Below are positions 17,896 to 26,595 of a stretch of DNA of 64,000 nucleotides, in pieces. Location: contig NZ_RCST01000001.1 of the NCBI RefSeq assembly GCF_013141865.1, positions 2,170,001-2,234,000 of the forward strand. The letters run 5' to 3'. The notes below the pieces were generated by a model. It saw nothing but the letters and a program-made list of their open reading frames with translations, had not been told where the DNA came from and made no database searches. Origin of the DNA: Methylomonas sp. ZR1. GTDB lineage: Bacteria > Pseudomonadota > Gammaproteobacteria > Methylococcales > Methylomonadaceae. Positions within the stretch are counted from its first letter, which is position 1, and the number at the start of each line of letters is the position of its first letter. Made by a program: the position numbers and the translations under genes.

Positions 17896-20832
17896 TTAGT
17901 CGGCGCTGACTGTTGATTTAACCTTGGCAGCTTTTAGATCGATAAATTGCTCGGTGTGGGAACAGGAAAACGCTGCGTTTTTTCGGTAATGCGAGCAGCC
18001 CCAGAATTGGCCATGCGGTCCTTTACGCAACACCATGGCGCCTTGGCAACGCGGGCAGATCGGTTCGACAAAGTCGCAAAGGCGATTCTCACAAACGCGA
18101 AAGCGGCCTTGGGTTTTAAAACCGCTACCACACCATTGACAAGCCCGCTGCGTGTGATTGCAGAGTGGATATTGGTTGCAGCCAAAAAAGCTGCCGTACT
18201 GGCTATCTCTGGGTACCATCCAACCGGTTTCGCAGGCCGGACAGGGAATATCGGCGATCTGCTCTTGAAAGCCGGGCCCTGTAAATTCGTCGATGCTGAC
18301 GGCATAGTCGCCGTCGACTAATTCCCTGACGAATGGCGACGGGTTCAGGCCGTTGGTGACCAAATAGACGTGATGCCGCGCCCGTGTGAGTGCTACGTAG
18401 AACAGGCGACGCTCTTCGGCATGTGCGAAGGCCTCAGCTTGAGGCAGCAATAATTCCAGCAAGGGATGGGTGGCTTTTTCCGACGGAAAGCCGTGTTCGC
18501 CCTTCTCCAAGCCAAACACGATCACGTAATCGGCTTCTTTGCCTTTGGAGGCATGTACCGTCATGAAGTGCAGTGACAATTGCGGATAGCGGCGCTTTAA
18601 GGCCGCGACATCGGGCCGTTTAAAGTTGAAGCGGGCTAACAGCAACACGCTGGCGGATGGCTTGGCCTTGCTGGCGATGGCATCGAGTGCCGCCTGGATG
18701 CCGGTCAAATCCTGATCGGTTTTGATGAGGGATACGGCGGGCTGTTCGACAAGCCGTAAGCTACGAATCTGTTTGTCGATTTGGCTTGGGTTTTGGGTGA
18801 CAAAACGTGACGCCACTTCACCGATTTTGTTATTGAAGCGAAAGGTTTGATCCAGCACGCTGGTTGCCGTGTCGCCAAAGTGGGCTTGAAAGTCTTTGGT
18901 CAGTGCGACATCGCTGCCGGTAAAGCGGTAGATGGATTGCCAGTCGTCGCCAACGCCAAATAAGCTGGCTTCCACTTGCTGGGCCATCAAGGCTTTCAGT
19001 AAGCGTGCCCGGCTGGCGGAAATATCCTGAAACTCGTCCACCAGTAAATATCTGTATGGCGATTGAAAACGGCCGGATTCGACGTATTCGATGGCCCGAC
19101 CAATCATGTCGTCAAAATCGATGGTGGCATTGTCGCGCAACCGTTGCTGATAGCCTTGGTAGATCGGTTCGAATAAATGCGCGGCGGCGCGCATACGTTC
19201 CTGGTCTTCATGCTTGTCGGCTTTTTCGACCAGTTGTTTGATGCTGAGGTAAGCCGCTTTGAACAAGCTGAGGATTTGTGCCATCAGTTTGCTGAATTCC
19301 GATACTCGGCCCAGCTGATTCAGTTGGTCGAGTATTTCGTTTTGCGGCAAGGGTTTGAACTGAACGCCGGCAGCTTGTAATTTTTCGCTGAGTACTTCGG
19401 TCAATCGCCCTTGTTGTTTCAGGTAGCTGAAGGTTTCAATCAGCGGTGTTTGATATTTTGCGTGTAGCGCCCGTTTCCAGGCCATGCCAGCAAGGTAGTT
19501 TGTTTGGTCTATAAAAGGCGGCGTTTGATTTAGTTCGTTAACGGCAAAGTGTTCGATGTAAATGCCGTAAGCTGGTAGAAAGAAATCCGGTTGGTAGACG
19601 CGGTAATCCGGACCGGAGGTGTTAACCTGGTAATTGGCCTCGTATTGATAAGCAATCCCTTGTCGATACAAGAAATTGGCAATCTCGCATTCCTCGTAGC
19701 TTTTGACAAGCTCGCCTTGCAGTGTACGAATATCGTTTTCGAGGATGTAGGCATTGTAAGCGCCTAAACTATTGAAATTGAATTGGCTTTTGTAGGGATA
19801 GGCAAAACGTAGAAAATAGGTCAACAGCCGCGAGCGATAGCGTTCATCTTCCAGCAGGCTTTGAATTTGACTATCGACAAACGCAGCACGCAGGACGTCG
19901 TCTTCCGCCATTTTGTCAATGGCCGGCCTAGCACCTTCAACCTGGCTAATGATGTCTAAACCCAGGCCATGAAAGGTTTTCACTGTCAGGTTTTGAATCC
20001 CTAATTTCGACCGGATGCGTTCGCCCATTTCATCCGCCGCTTTGCGGGCATAGGCCAGCATCAAAATTTGTTCGGGTTTTGCCAGACCAGCTTTGATTAT
20101 ATAACCGGCGCGGCCGATCATGGTACTGGTCTTACCGGTACCCGCGCCGGCCAGCACCAGGTTGTGCTGTTCGTCGATGATGCAAGCCTTGCGTTGCGCT
20201 TCGGTCAGCGGGTTGGTTTCGACCTGATCAAAAAAATCCCTGAACAGCTGGGCTTGTCGATCGATAAACGCCTGATTGAAACAGCTGATCTGCTCATCCA
20301 TGTTGTCTATTAACGGACGGACATGCTGATAGTCTTGATGCAACTCGCTCGGCAAATACTGTAAACCATCAGGACGCTTCAGGCCCGCCGCTAACGTAGC
20401 ATGGCGTTTAATCCAATGAGCCGCCAAGGTACGGCGAATATAATGCTGGCCGGAAAAGATCAATCTGGCTTCTTGGGCTGCTTGTATCAGGGCAGGGGCA
20501 AACTCTTGGTAGAAACGCTGGATGCGTTGATTGACGTGGCGTTTCATCGATACTTGTAACAATGCCGACTGCTTTTTATCGACGCCGCCAAAGCGTAAGG
20601 TCTGGCCATCTATCTGAGAAATCAACAACGTGTCCCAAAACCAACCGGACTCGATGCCAATAGCTGGCTGAATACTCAGCACATGATGTTGATGCTTCTT
20701 TTGAAACTTGTCCGTCAACACTAGCGTTTCTTGGTCGAGAGCAAAGGCGTGAAAGCGACGATCGTTAGCAAACCACTTGGCCCATTGACTCAGTTGGTAA
20801 CGTGGTAAGTGGTTAGGCGTTGGCGTCTGCAT
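17896..20832 (-). CDS. HelD/UvrD-like superfamily 1 helicase with C-terminal zinc ribbons
   Basis: A 978-aa DNA helicase of the helicase IV type. The N-terminal 150 residues lack motifs, as in HelD. Walker A is LAGAGTGKTSTM near residue 230. Motif II is LLVDEFQDIS near 600, followed by GVGDDWQSIYRFTGSD, and MTVHASKGKEADYVIV marks the C-terminal motor. The end has at least two Cys4 units (CPACETGW...C; CQWCGSG; CPRCQGAM) related to topoisomerase zinc ribbons. Start ATG 20832 follows AAGGA by five bases. In this island the helicase and the nuclease-like gene downstream look like a two-gene DNA-processing unit. A housekeeping repair role is also possible. Confidence 0.85.
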   Translation of the reverse strand: MQTPTPNHLPRYQLSQWAKWFANDRRFHAFALDQETLVLTDKFQKKHQHHVLSIQPAIGIESGWFWDTLLISQIDGQTLRFGGVDKKQSALLQVSMKRHVNQRIQRFYQEFAPALIQAAQEARLIFSGQHYIRRTLAAHWIKRHATLAAGLKRPDGLQYLPSELHQDYQHVRPLIDNMDEQISCFNQAFIDRQAQLFRDFFDQVETNPLTEAQRKACIIDEQHNLVLAGAGTGKTSTMIGRAGYIIKAGLAKPEQILMLAYARKAADEMGERIRSKLGIQNLTVKTFHGLGLDIISQVEGARPAIDKMAEDDVLRAAFVDSQIQSLLEDERYRSRLLTYFLRFAYPYKSQFNFNSLGAYNAYILENDIRTLQGELVKSYEECEIANFLYRQGIAYQYEANYQVNTSGPDYRVYQPDFFLPAYGIYIEHFAVNELNQTPPFIDQTNYLAGMAWKRALHAKYQTPLIETFSYLKQQGRLTEVLSEKLQAAGVQFKPLPQNEILDQLNQLGRVSEFSKLMAQILSLFKAAYLSIKQLVEKADKHEDQERMRAAAHLFEPIYQGYQQRLRDNATIDFDDMIGRAIEYVESGRFQSPYRYLLVDEFQDISASRARLLKALMAQQVEASLFGVGDDWQSIYRFTGSDVALTKDFQAHFGDTATSVLDQTFRFNNKIGEVASRFVTQNPSQIDKQIRSLRLVEQPAVSLIKTDQDLTGIQAALDAIASKAKPSASVLLLARFNFKRPDVAALKRRYPQLSLHFMTVHASKGKEADYVIVFGLEKGEHGFPSEKATHPLLELLLPQAEAFAHAEERRLFYVALTRARHHVYLVTNGLNPSPFVRELVDGDYAVSIDEFTGPGFQEQIADIPCPACETGWMVPRDSQYGSFFGCNQYPLCNHTQRACQWCGSGFKTQGRFRVCENRLCDFVEPICPRCQGAMVLRKGPHGQFWGCSHYRKNAAFSCSHTEQFIDLKAAKVKSTVSAD

Positions 20833-20981
20833 ATATCCTTAATTTATTTAAATCCGCTTGCCGAGTCAGCACTACCAAGTAACGAGAGTGGCCAAAAAGA
20901 CGAAATTAGCATTTTTAAGCCGGTGAAAGCAAAGTAAAAACCGACGCAAGCCGATTTCGTCTGACTTTGTCGATGGCCGTT

Positions 20982-21302
20982 TTAGTCATCTGTGGCATCT
21001 GCAATCGGCTTGGTAGTACACAGTGGCTTTGGCGGCTGACCCGGTTTATCGGTCCACTCCCAGATCACGCATAACGCCAGCCAATAGGCATGAGCGGTTT
21101 TCGGTGCCAGGTCGCGGTGGGCTTTCCAGAAGGCAATGACGTGGCGTTTGCCGATTTCGTGCAGGTTATGCGGCCTTTCCGTCTGTTCGATAAATTCCAC
21201 GAACTTGATCATACGGCCAACCTGCAAGCGACGATGGGCTTTGGCGCCCTGGCGGACATAGTGGTGGGCCAGAGCCTGGATCTGTTTAACCAATATAGAC
21301 AC
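20982..21302 (-). CDS. Small integrase-associated protein with SAM-like core-binding fold
   Basis: About 106 residues. I favour GTG 21302 because GGAGG lies six bases before it; ATG 21323 would add MSVWRWC. The start overlaps the end of the large integrase by some 15 bases, so translation is coupled. The sequence (RMIKFVEFIEQTE, HNLHEIGKRHVIAFWKAH, LAPKTAHAYWLALCVIWEW) resembles the N-terminal core-binding domain of tyrosine recombinases but has no catalytic domain. It may help the integrase bind its site or direct excision. This role is inference from position. Confidence 0.65.
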   Translation of the reverse strand: MSILVKQIQALAHHYVRQGAKAHRRLQVGRMIKFVEFIEQTERPHNLHEIGKRHVIAFWKAHRDLAPKTAHAYWLALCVIWEWTDKPGQPPKPLCTTKPIADATDD

Positions 21303-22332
21303 ACACCACCTCCAGACGCTCATGGCCTAATTCCTGAGACAGGATGCTTCGGGCACGTTGGTCCAATGCTTCAGCGGCTTCCAGACTAATGCAGAGCTGC
21401 GCTGCCATGTAGCTATGCCAGTTAGATTTGGAGATTGTCGTATTGATGGGCGCCGGTACGCCGGTTAATGCCTGATAGCGCTGCTGGGCGTAATGATGTC
21501 GTTGGCCGTGAAACTGAAATCGCTGTTGTTGCGCTTGGCGATAGCAATGGTCGCGAAAATCGACATAGCGCAGATTAGCGGGAATCATCGACGGTCCATC
21601 CTGCAGACTGGCTGCTGTTTCCAGTGCCGCCAAGGCTTCTGCGGATACCGGCACTTGGCGCCGTTTGCCGCCTTTGGTGCCACTGAAGACTGTGATGCGC
21701 TGTTCCCGTTGTGCCTGGCGAAGCGCTTTTTGCGCATCCAACAAAGCCGATTCCTTGAAACGCAAGCCTAATGTCCGTTGCAGATTGAGCAAGACGGTAA
21801 TGCGTTCGTCGTCGACGCTGATTTGCAACTGTTCGTGCTGCAACTGTGGCATGGCTTTGCTGGTTTCCGGAATGTAGCGCCGCTTGGGTATGCCGCAATC
21901 ACGCGTTGGACTGACCGTCTGCCATTCACCTTGCGTTGCAGACGTCATGATGCTGTTGACTGCCGAGACGTACAGTTGCGCGGTCGAGGCTTTCAATTCG
22001 TCGCGTTCCACTCTGGCTTTCAACGCCAGGCCATAAGCCATCACGTGCTCACGGTTGATGTTTTCCATGCGTTTGATACCTTGGGCCTGTTCCAGCCATT
22101 TGGCAAACACCGACCAGCGCTCGGCGAGTGTGCCGCGCGTGGCGAAGGCCTTGCCCGATTGATGGGCGCAGGTTTTTCCGGCTCGGGTCAGATTGCGACT
22201 GCCAAGACCGAGATTGCGGCCTCGCTTTCGACTCGCCATCAATGGTTTTGGCGCTTGGTCATCAGGAGGACTGACACGCGCGCCTGTGCCAGTCTGGTTT
22301 ACTTGGTATTCGTCAGGTCGATCGATTGGCAT
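21286..22332 (-). CDS. Tyrosine-recombinase family integrase (Integrase_1-like)
   Basis: A 348-aa protein. ATG 22332 is chosen because GGAGG lies six bases upstream; the upstream extension to 22416 has no such support. An N-terminal SAM-like domain (RWSVFAKWLEQAQGIKRMENI) leads into a catalytic region with TLGLRFKESALLD (the first arginine region), FSGTKGGKRRQVPV, and a C-terminal ILSQELGHERLEVVCVYIG in which LGH and the final tyrosine are recognisable. This fits the integrase group often found on integrative and conjugative elements. No conjugation genes are seen nearby, so it may be a remnant or may belong to an element that spans this island. It forms a unit with the small downstream gene. 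Confidence 0.8.
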   Translation of the reverse strand: MPIDRPDEYQVNQTGTGARVSPPDDQAPKPLMASRKRGRNLGLGSRNLTRAGKTCAHQSGKAFATRGTLAERWSVFAKWLEQAQGIKRMENINREHVMAYGLALKARVERDELKASTAQLYVSAVNSIMTSATQGEWQTVSPTRDCGIPKRRYIPETSKAMPQLQHEQLQISVDDERITVLLNLQRTLGLRFKESALLDAQKALRQAQREQRITVFSGTKGGKRRQVPVSAEALAALETAASLQDGPSMIPANLRYVDFRDHCYRQAQQQRFQFHGQRHHYAQQRYQALTGVPAPINTTISKSNWHSYMAAQLCISLEAAEALDQRARSILSQELGHERLEVVCVYIG

Positions 22333-23796
22333 GGTTAACCTCCAGAAAAAAGTGGGCAACAGACTCCCTTGTCCAAAGCGGACTGGGACTGATTTCATGG
22401 GCAACGCCATGCGCATCAGCAGTCGGCTTTGAACAAGGGAGCCGGGGTGGCCTTGTTAAAACAGTTTTTCTTTCGTCATGAGCGGGGGACCCCGGCTCCG
22501 ACCCCACTTTGGTATACAAGGCCAAACTCATGACGATGAGTGTTGACGCACGGGTTGCCTACCCGGCGGAGGTGTATACCCAGTGTGAGGTGCGCGGCTT
22601 ATGACTCGCTGCGCAGGCGAGATATTTTGTGTCGGTCGGTGACGAACTCGGGGTGCTGGCCAGACGCATTCAGCGTCCAATTACGACGCTAAACTCGGCC
22701 CCTTACACGTTCGAGACAGACTGACCCGGCAAAACCCGCGATTATCATGCAGGTATCCGGTTGATTTACTTAATGGAAATGCTTGAATCCCGTTCTGTTT
22801 CTGTTTTTTAGAAACGGCGAAACAGTGGGCTTAGGTATGTACCGGAAGACATTCTTAGAACGTCCAGGTATGTCATTGAAGGGAATCCAGATCTAATCCG
22901 CGTGACGATATCGGTTGTTAAGCCGGCAAACGCGACTGCCGGTGGCACAGACCGATCTGAAAACGGGACGACGGGATTCTAAAAGACGTTCAATCGCCTT
23001 GCTCTGGTGGGCAGGCAGTCGCCTGTCGCCGATCCAGATGGGGACGATTGATATAAAACCATAGCTATAAGTTTGCCACCACTGAACCGGTCAAACGACC
23101 TTTCAGTATCCATTTTGCGGAACCGGGGTTCCAGACAAAATTTCTGCGCGCCTGCAAACGCGCAATGGCAACACCGCCTTTCGAAACTCTACTCGCGCGG
23201 TCTATTGGTTTGCGCCATCAAGGAGCTTTGGAATAATCAGCGATCAGCAGACGATCGTTGATGAATATAAACAAGCTTCACTATCGACAGCGACCGCGCA
23301 TTTCATCAAGGCGCATTTTCCCTGCCGACCCAGATAGAGCGTTTTCAAAACTCCATCTGCACCAAAAAAATATATTTAAGCGTGGACGCATTGCCCTAAG
23401 GCCCAACGGACACAGTACATCCAGCGGCGTTCCTCTGCCACCCCACTAGGGGCTATATAGCTGGTACTTCTTCGCTTTTTATACTGCCGAAGTGCAGTCT
23501 ATGAAAATTTCGTCCCGAAAAGTTCTACGTGCGGGGCTATTTTGGGGTTGAAATTAAGCGACTGTCAAATGGTTTTTTCATTTTATTTCAATTGCTTAAG
23601 TGATGAATACAGGCTGGACGGCGTTGGATTTTATTGGACAATTCAGATTTAACGACATGAATGACTTTCGCACCAACCGCCATTGAAAATCGGGGTATTA
23701 AAAACTGGGGTGACGCCAAAATCGATTTCGATAAGAGAGAGACCTCGATGATCTGGAGGCTTATTTTATTTATAGACATCGTCTGCGAGTAATACC

Positions 23797-23875
23797 GGTA
23801 ACACTAGGTAATCCGTCGACATATCCTTTGCAGCCTACACCAGACAAGGTGGTAACACCGGTAATACCAGTAATC
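23797..23875. repeat. Iterated GGTAA-type motifs upstream of fic
   Basis: GGTAACA (23797), GGTAATC (23807), GGTAACA (23851), GGTAATA (23860) and AGTAATC (23869). The last three form a 9-base tandem (GGTAACACC, GGTAATACC, AGTAATCTC). Spacings of 9-10 bases place them on one face of the helix. They may be a protein-binding array. They lie 130-200 bases before the fic start and on the open flank of the integrase leader. Confidence 0.45.
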
Positions 23876-23961
23876 TCATTTTCAACAGTTACAGTGCTCG
23901 GGTGTTCCCAGAGTCGCAATGCAGGCTGCGTGATGTTTAAACAGGTCCTTTATCGCTCAAT

Positions 23962-23993
23962 AAATGATATATTTATGATCGATAAAATCATTT
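23962..23993. promoter_or_regulatory. Inverted repeat before fic, possible operator
   Basis: AAATGAT (23962-23968) and ATCATTT (23987-23993) face each other over AT-rich DNA that ends 10 bases before the fic ATG. The AT-rich segment also offers TATATT-like -10 sequences. A repressor or Fic autoregulation could act here. No matching regulator gene is next to it. Confidence 0.35.
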
Positions 23994-24003
23994 TGTATTA
24001 ATC

Positions 24004-25119
24004 ATGATCTGGAATTGGCAACTGGCGGGTTGGCCGCGCTTCACCTACAACGCGACGCAGCTGGACGATTTTGAAAAGCGCTTGTTGCTCGGCGCCGGTG
24101 TGTCATTCGGCGCGATCAAGCATTTGTCTGAAGACGACAAGCGGCATTTGACCATCGAGCTAATCAGCAATGAAGCCTTGAAAACGTCAGCCATTGAAGG
24201 CGAATATCTCAACCGGGACAGCCTGCAATCTTCGATTTGCCGTCAATTCGGTTTAACCACCGATCATCGAAAAGTCCCGCCAGCCGAGCAAGGCATCGCG
24301 GAGGTTATGGTCGATTTGTACCAGCATTTTTCTACCCCACTAAGTCATGAGCAGTTGTATCGCTGGCACACTTGGATTACGGCCGGTCGTAGCGACCTAC
24401 AGGATGTCGGACGGTATCGAACACACGACGACCCGATGCGAATTGTCTCAGGTCCCATTTATGCGCCCAAGATCCATTTCGAGGCGCCGCCATCCTGCCA
24501 AATGACGCCGGAAATGGATCAGTTCATTGATTGGTTTAATAGCACGGCACCTGATGGAAACACGCCCTTGCCGACCTTACAGCGCGCGGGGATCGCGCAT
24601 CTTTATTTTGTCAGCATCCATCCGTTCGAAGACGGTAACGGTCGCATCGGTCGCGCCATTGCCGAAAAGGCATTGGCCCAATGTCTGGGGCAACCGACAT
24701 TAATCGCCCTGGCATTTACCATCGAACGCCACCGTAATGCGTACTACACCGCTTTGGAAATGGCTAACAAGCAAATCGACGTGACTGATTGGCTGGTTTA
24801 TTTCGCCGAATTGGTAATGGCCGCTCAGGAATACACCCATCAATGGATCGATTTCTTAATTCAAAAAACCAAACTCTACGACCACGTGCGTGGGCATCTG
24901 AATCCGCGACAGGAAAAAGCGTTGGCGAGAATGTTTCGGGAAGGTCCGGATGGCTTCACCGGCGGACTCAGTGCAGACAAATATCGCAGCATCACGGGGG
25001 CACCTTCAGCAACGGCCACGCGTGATCTGCAGGATCTGGTCGCCAAGGGCGTATTGTTTAGAACGGGAGAACGCAAACATACGCGCTACTATTTGAACTT
25101 AACCGGAACACTACCTTAA
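24004..25119 (+). CDS. Fic family protein with DUF4172 N-terminus (class II, self-inhibited)
   Basis: A 371-aa protein. Residues 1-85 match the DUF4172 domain (MIWNWQLAGWPRFTYN). An inhibitory helix motif TSAIEGE lies near residue 62; the (S/T)xxxE glutamate blocks ATP binding in class II Fic enzymes. The catalytic motif HPFEDGNGRIGR near residue 210 is complete, so AMP transfer to a target hydroxyl is expected, with possible removal of AMP. A C-terminal winged helix (YRSITGAPSATATRDLQDL) may bind DNA. No Shine-Dalgarno site is seen before ATG. The last bases overlap the 3' end of the convergent P4-type integrase gene. The target protein is unknown; a role in stress or defence is inferred from the island setting. 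Confidence 0.9.
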   Translation: MIWNWQLAGWPRFTYNATQLDDFEKRLLLGAGVSFGAIKHLSEDDKRHLTIELISNEALKTSAIEGEYLNRDSLQSSICRQFGLTTDHRKVPPAEQGIAEVMVDLYQHFSTPLSHEQLYRWHTWITAGRSDLQDVGRYRTHDDPMRIVSGPIYAPKIHFEAPPSCQMTPEMDQFIDWFNSTAPDGNTPLPTLQRAGIAHLYFVSIHPFEDGNGRIGRAIAEKALAQCLGQPTLIALAFTIERHRNAYYTALEMANKQIDVTDWLVYFAELVMAAQEYTHQWIDFLIQKTKLYDHVRGHLNPRQEKALARMFREGPDGFTGGLSADKYRSITGAPSATATRDLQDLVAKGVLFRTGERKHTRYYLNLTGTLP

Positions 25120-26313
25120 AGCCTGATTACCCTGCTCGCAATACATAGTCCAGTCGGCCATGAGCTGAGATCGCTTTTCCATCAAATCGCCTCGGCGATA
25201 CGCGGCCTCTGCCTGATTTTTAATCGTGTGGGCTAATGCCATTTCAACTACTTCATTGGGATAATGGGTTGTTTCAGCAGCCCAATCCCTAAAACTAGAT
25301 CGAAATCCGTGAACCGTCAGTTCCGGTAGGCCCATGCGTTTTAATAGTTGCAGCATGGCCATATTCGACAAACCTCTTTTTAACCCAGGAAACACAAATT
25401 CATTCGTTTTGAGTAGACTCATCTCCTGAACGATAGCCATTGCCCGAGGCGACAAGGGCACTCGATGAGGTTTGTTGGCTTTCATCCGTTCGACGGGAAT
25501 GGTCCACGTCTGACTGATAACATCTATTTCATCCCAAGTTGCGCCAATGGATTCATTGGTTCGGGCAGCGGTAAGGATCGTAAATTCCAGACATCGCGCG
25601 GCTATGCCTTGTTGATTTCTTAGTTTTACAATAAATTCCGATATATCCGTGTAAGGCAATGCGGCGTGATGTTCGACATTTTGAACTTTGGATGGTTTAG
25701 GTAATATCTTGTCAAGATGACCACGCCATCGAGCTGGATTTTCACCTTCTCGATATTTGCTTACAGTCGCCCAATCCAGCACCGTTTCGATGCGACCTCG
25801 CAATCTGCTGGCCGTTTCATTTTTGGACGTCCAGATTCCTTCAAGACATTTAACAACCAGTGCCGTATCGACTTCCGCGACCGGGAGTTTGCCAATGGTT
25901 GGATATGCGTACTGTTCTAGGGTATTGGACCATTGCTGAGCATGCTTAGGATTTTTCCAGCCATGGCGATTAATTTCAATGTAAGCGGAGGCACATTCTG
26001 CAAATGTCATTGACTTGGCGACGGACAAATGAAGCTCGCGTTCAATTTTCCGTTTTTCGACCAGAGGATTCAGACCTTGCTTGAGCAGCTTTCGGTACTC
26101 AGATGCTTGCTCCCTGGCTGCTTCCAGCGAAATATCGCCAAAACTACCCAGACCAATCTCGGTAGCCTTTTTATTCCTGACAAATTTGAAAATCCAGCTT
26201 TTTGAAAGTGTCGGACTAACCTGTAGGTAAAGACCACCACCATCACTGTGATAACCGGGAGTTTTGATTGTCACAACCTTGCGTGCGTTCAGCTTATTCA
26301 AAATCCGACTCAT
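25111..26313 (-). CDS. P4-type tyrosine integrase of the island
   Basis: A 400-aa integrase with the usual DUF4102 N-terminal arm-binding domain (GYHSDGGGLYLQVSP) and a core-binding helix set. Catalytic residues appear in order: AARTNESIGATW (Arg), HGFRSSFRDWAAE (His-x-x-Arg), MALAHTIKN (His) and AYRRGDLMEKR (Tyr). It looks intact. Start ATG 26313 follows AGGAT. Integrases of this type usually lie at one end of a genomic island, with the attachment site just upstream of the gene and often in the 3' end of a tRNA gene. The bases to the right (26314-26510) fit that picture. It converges on fic with a 9-base overlap. Confidence 0.93.
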   Translation of the reverse strand: MSRILNKLNARKVVTIKTPGYHSDGGGLYLQVSPTLSKSWIFKFVRNKKATEIGLGSFGDISLEAAREQASEYRKLLKQGLNPLVEKRKIERELHLSVAKSMTFAECASAYIEINRHGWKNPKHAQQWSNTLEQYAYPTIGKLPVAEVDTALVVKCLEGIWTSKNETASRLRGRIETVLDWATVSKYREGENPARWRGHLDKILPKPSKVQNVEHHAALPYTDISEFIVKLRNQQGIAARCLEFTILTAARTNESIGATWDEIDVISQTWTIPVERMKANKPHRVPLSPRAMAIVQEMSLLKTNEFVFPGLKRGLSNMAMLQLLKRMGLPELTVHGFRSSFRDWAAETTHYPNEVVEMALAHTIKNQAEAAYRRGDLMEKRSQLMADWTMYCEQGNQALR

Positions 26314-26316
26314 AAA

Positions 26317-26341
26317 TCCTACCCTACTTCCTACCCTACTT
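26317..26341. repeat. Tandem CCTACCCTACTT repeat before the integrase start
   Basis: Two direct copies of CCTACCCTACTT lie a few bases upstream of the P4-type integrase start. Short direct repeats here are a common place for arm-type integrase binding or autorepression. The reading is tentative. Confidence 0.4.
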
Positions 26342-26453
26342 TCGGCATCGGATTGGAGTATATTTTATCAAACCAAGCTGGACAATAAATTTGTAACTTA
26401 TCGTTTTTTAACAAGAATTTAGGACGATAAAAAACAATATCGGACTTTTGTTA

Positions 26454-26474
26454 GGCGGACTAGCTCTCCGCCAT
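26454..26474 (+). other. Possible attachment-site remnant: 3' end of a tRNA-Ser-like gene
   Basis: The stretch ending GCTCTCCGCCA (about 26463-26473) has the form of the last bases of a bacterial tRNA-Ser, CCA included. A strong + strand terminator follows about nine bases later. No T-arm (GGTTCGAATCC) precedes it, so this is not a whole tRNA. The bases also form a short hairpin, GGCGGA/TCCGCC. With the integrase starting 150 bases to the left, this could be the island-side att site, carrying the copied tRNA end and the original tRNA terminator. The match is short, so chance is possible. Confidence 0.4.
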
Positions 26475-26481
26475 ACACTTT

Positions 26482-26510
26482 AAAGGCCTTGATTTTTCAA
26501 GGCCTTTTTT
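26482..26510 (+). terminator. Rho-independent terminator
   Basis: Perfect stem AAAGGCCTTGA / TCAAGGCCTTT with a TTTT loop, followed by a T-run on the + strand. It also forms in the other direction, where it could end the leftward lipoprotein gene that stops at 26596, although the T-run there is weak. Confidence 0.85.
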
Positions 26511-26595
26511 ATTTTAAAGACTCAGATAAACAACATTTTCTGCAAATGACTCCCGACTGGGCACAAAACCCAATCTACTAAGCAAGCGGAAATGT

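Larger units (their letters stand above)
22333..24003. other. Long gene-free leader with inverted repeats between integrase and fic
   Basis: About 1.67 kb without a convincing gene. The part next to the integrase is rich in inverted repeats. CTCCCTTGT-CAAAGC (22364 on) pairs with GCTTTGAACAAGGGAG (22426-22441). GGCCTTG (22449-22455) pairs with CAAGGCC (22517-22523). CGTCATGAG (22474-22482) pairs with CTCATGACG (22527-22535). These could form a structured leader RNA for the integrase or recombinase-binding DNA. From about 22,600 to 23,780 I see no clear gene; the short frames there lack ribosome sites. The end near fic holds phased GGTAA repeats and an inverted repeat, listed separately. Confidence 0.5.

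Noticed and set aside
23073-23449. Two short + strand frames in the integrase-fic gap
   Set aside because: They lack ribosome sites and their products have no recognisable features, so they are probably chance frames.
26454-26474. Full tRNA gene at the island edge
   Set aside because: Only the last bases resemble a tRNA-Ser. There is no T-arm or anticodon arm before it, so I list it as a possible remnant only.
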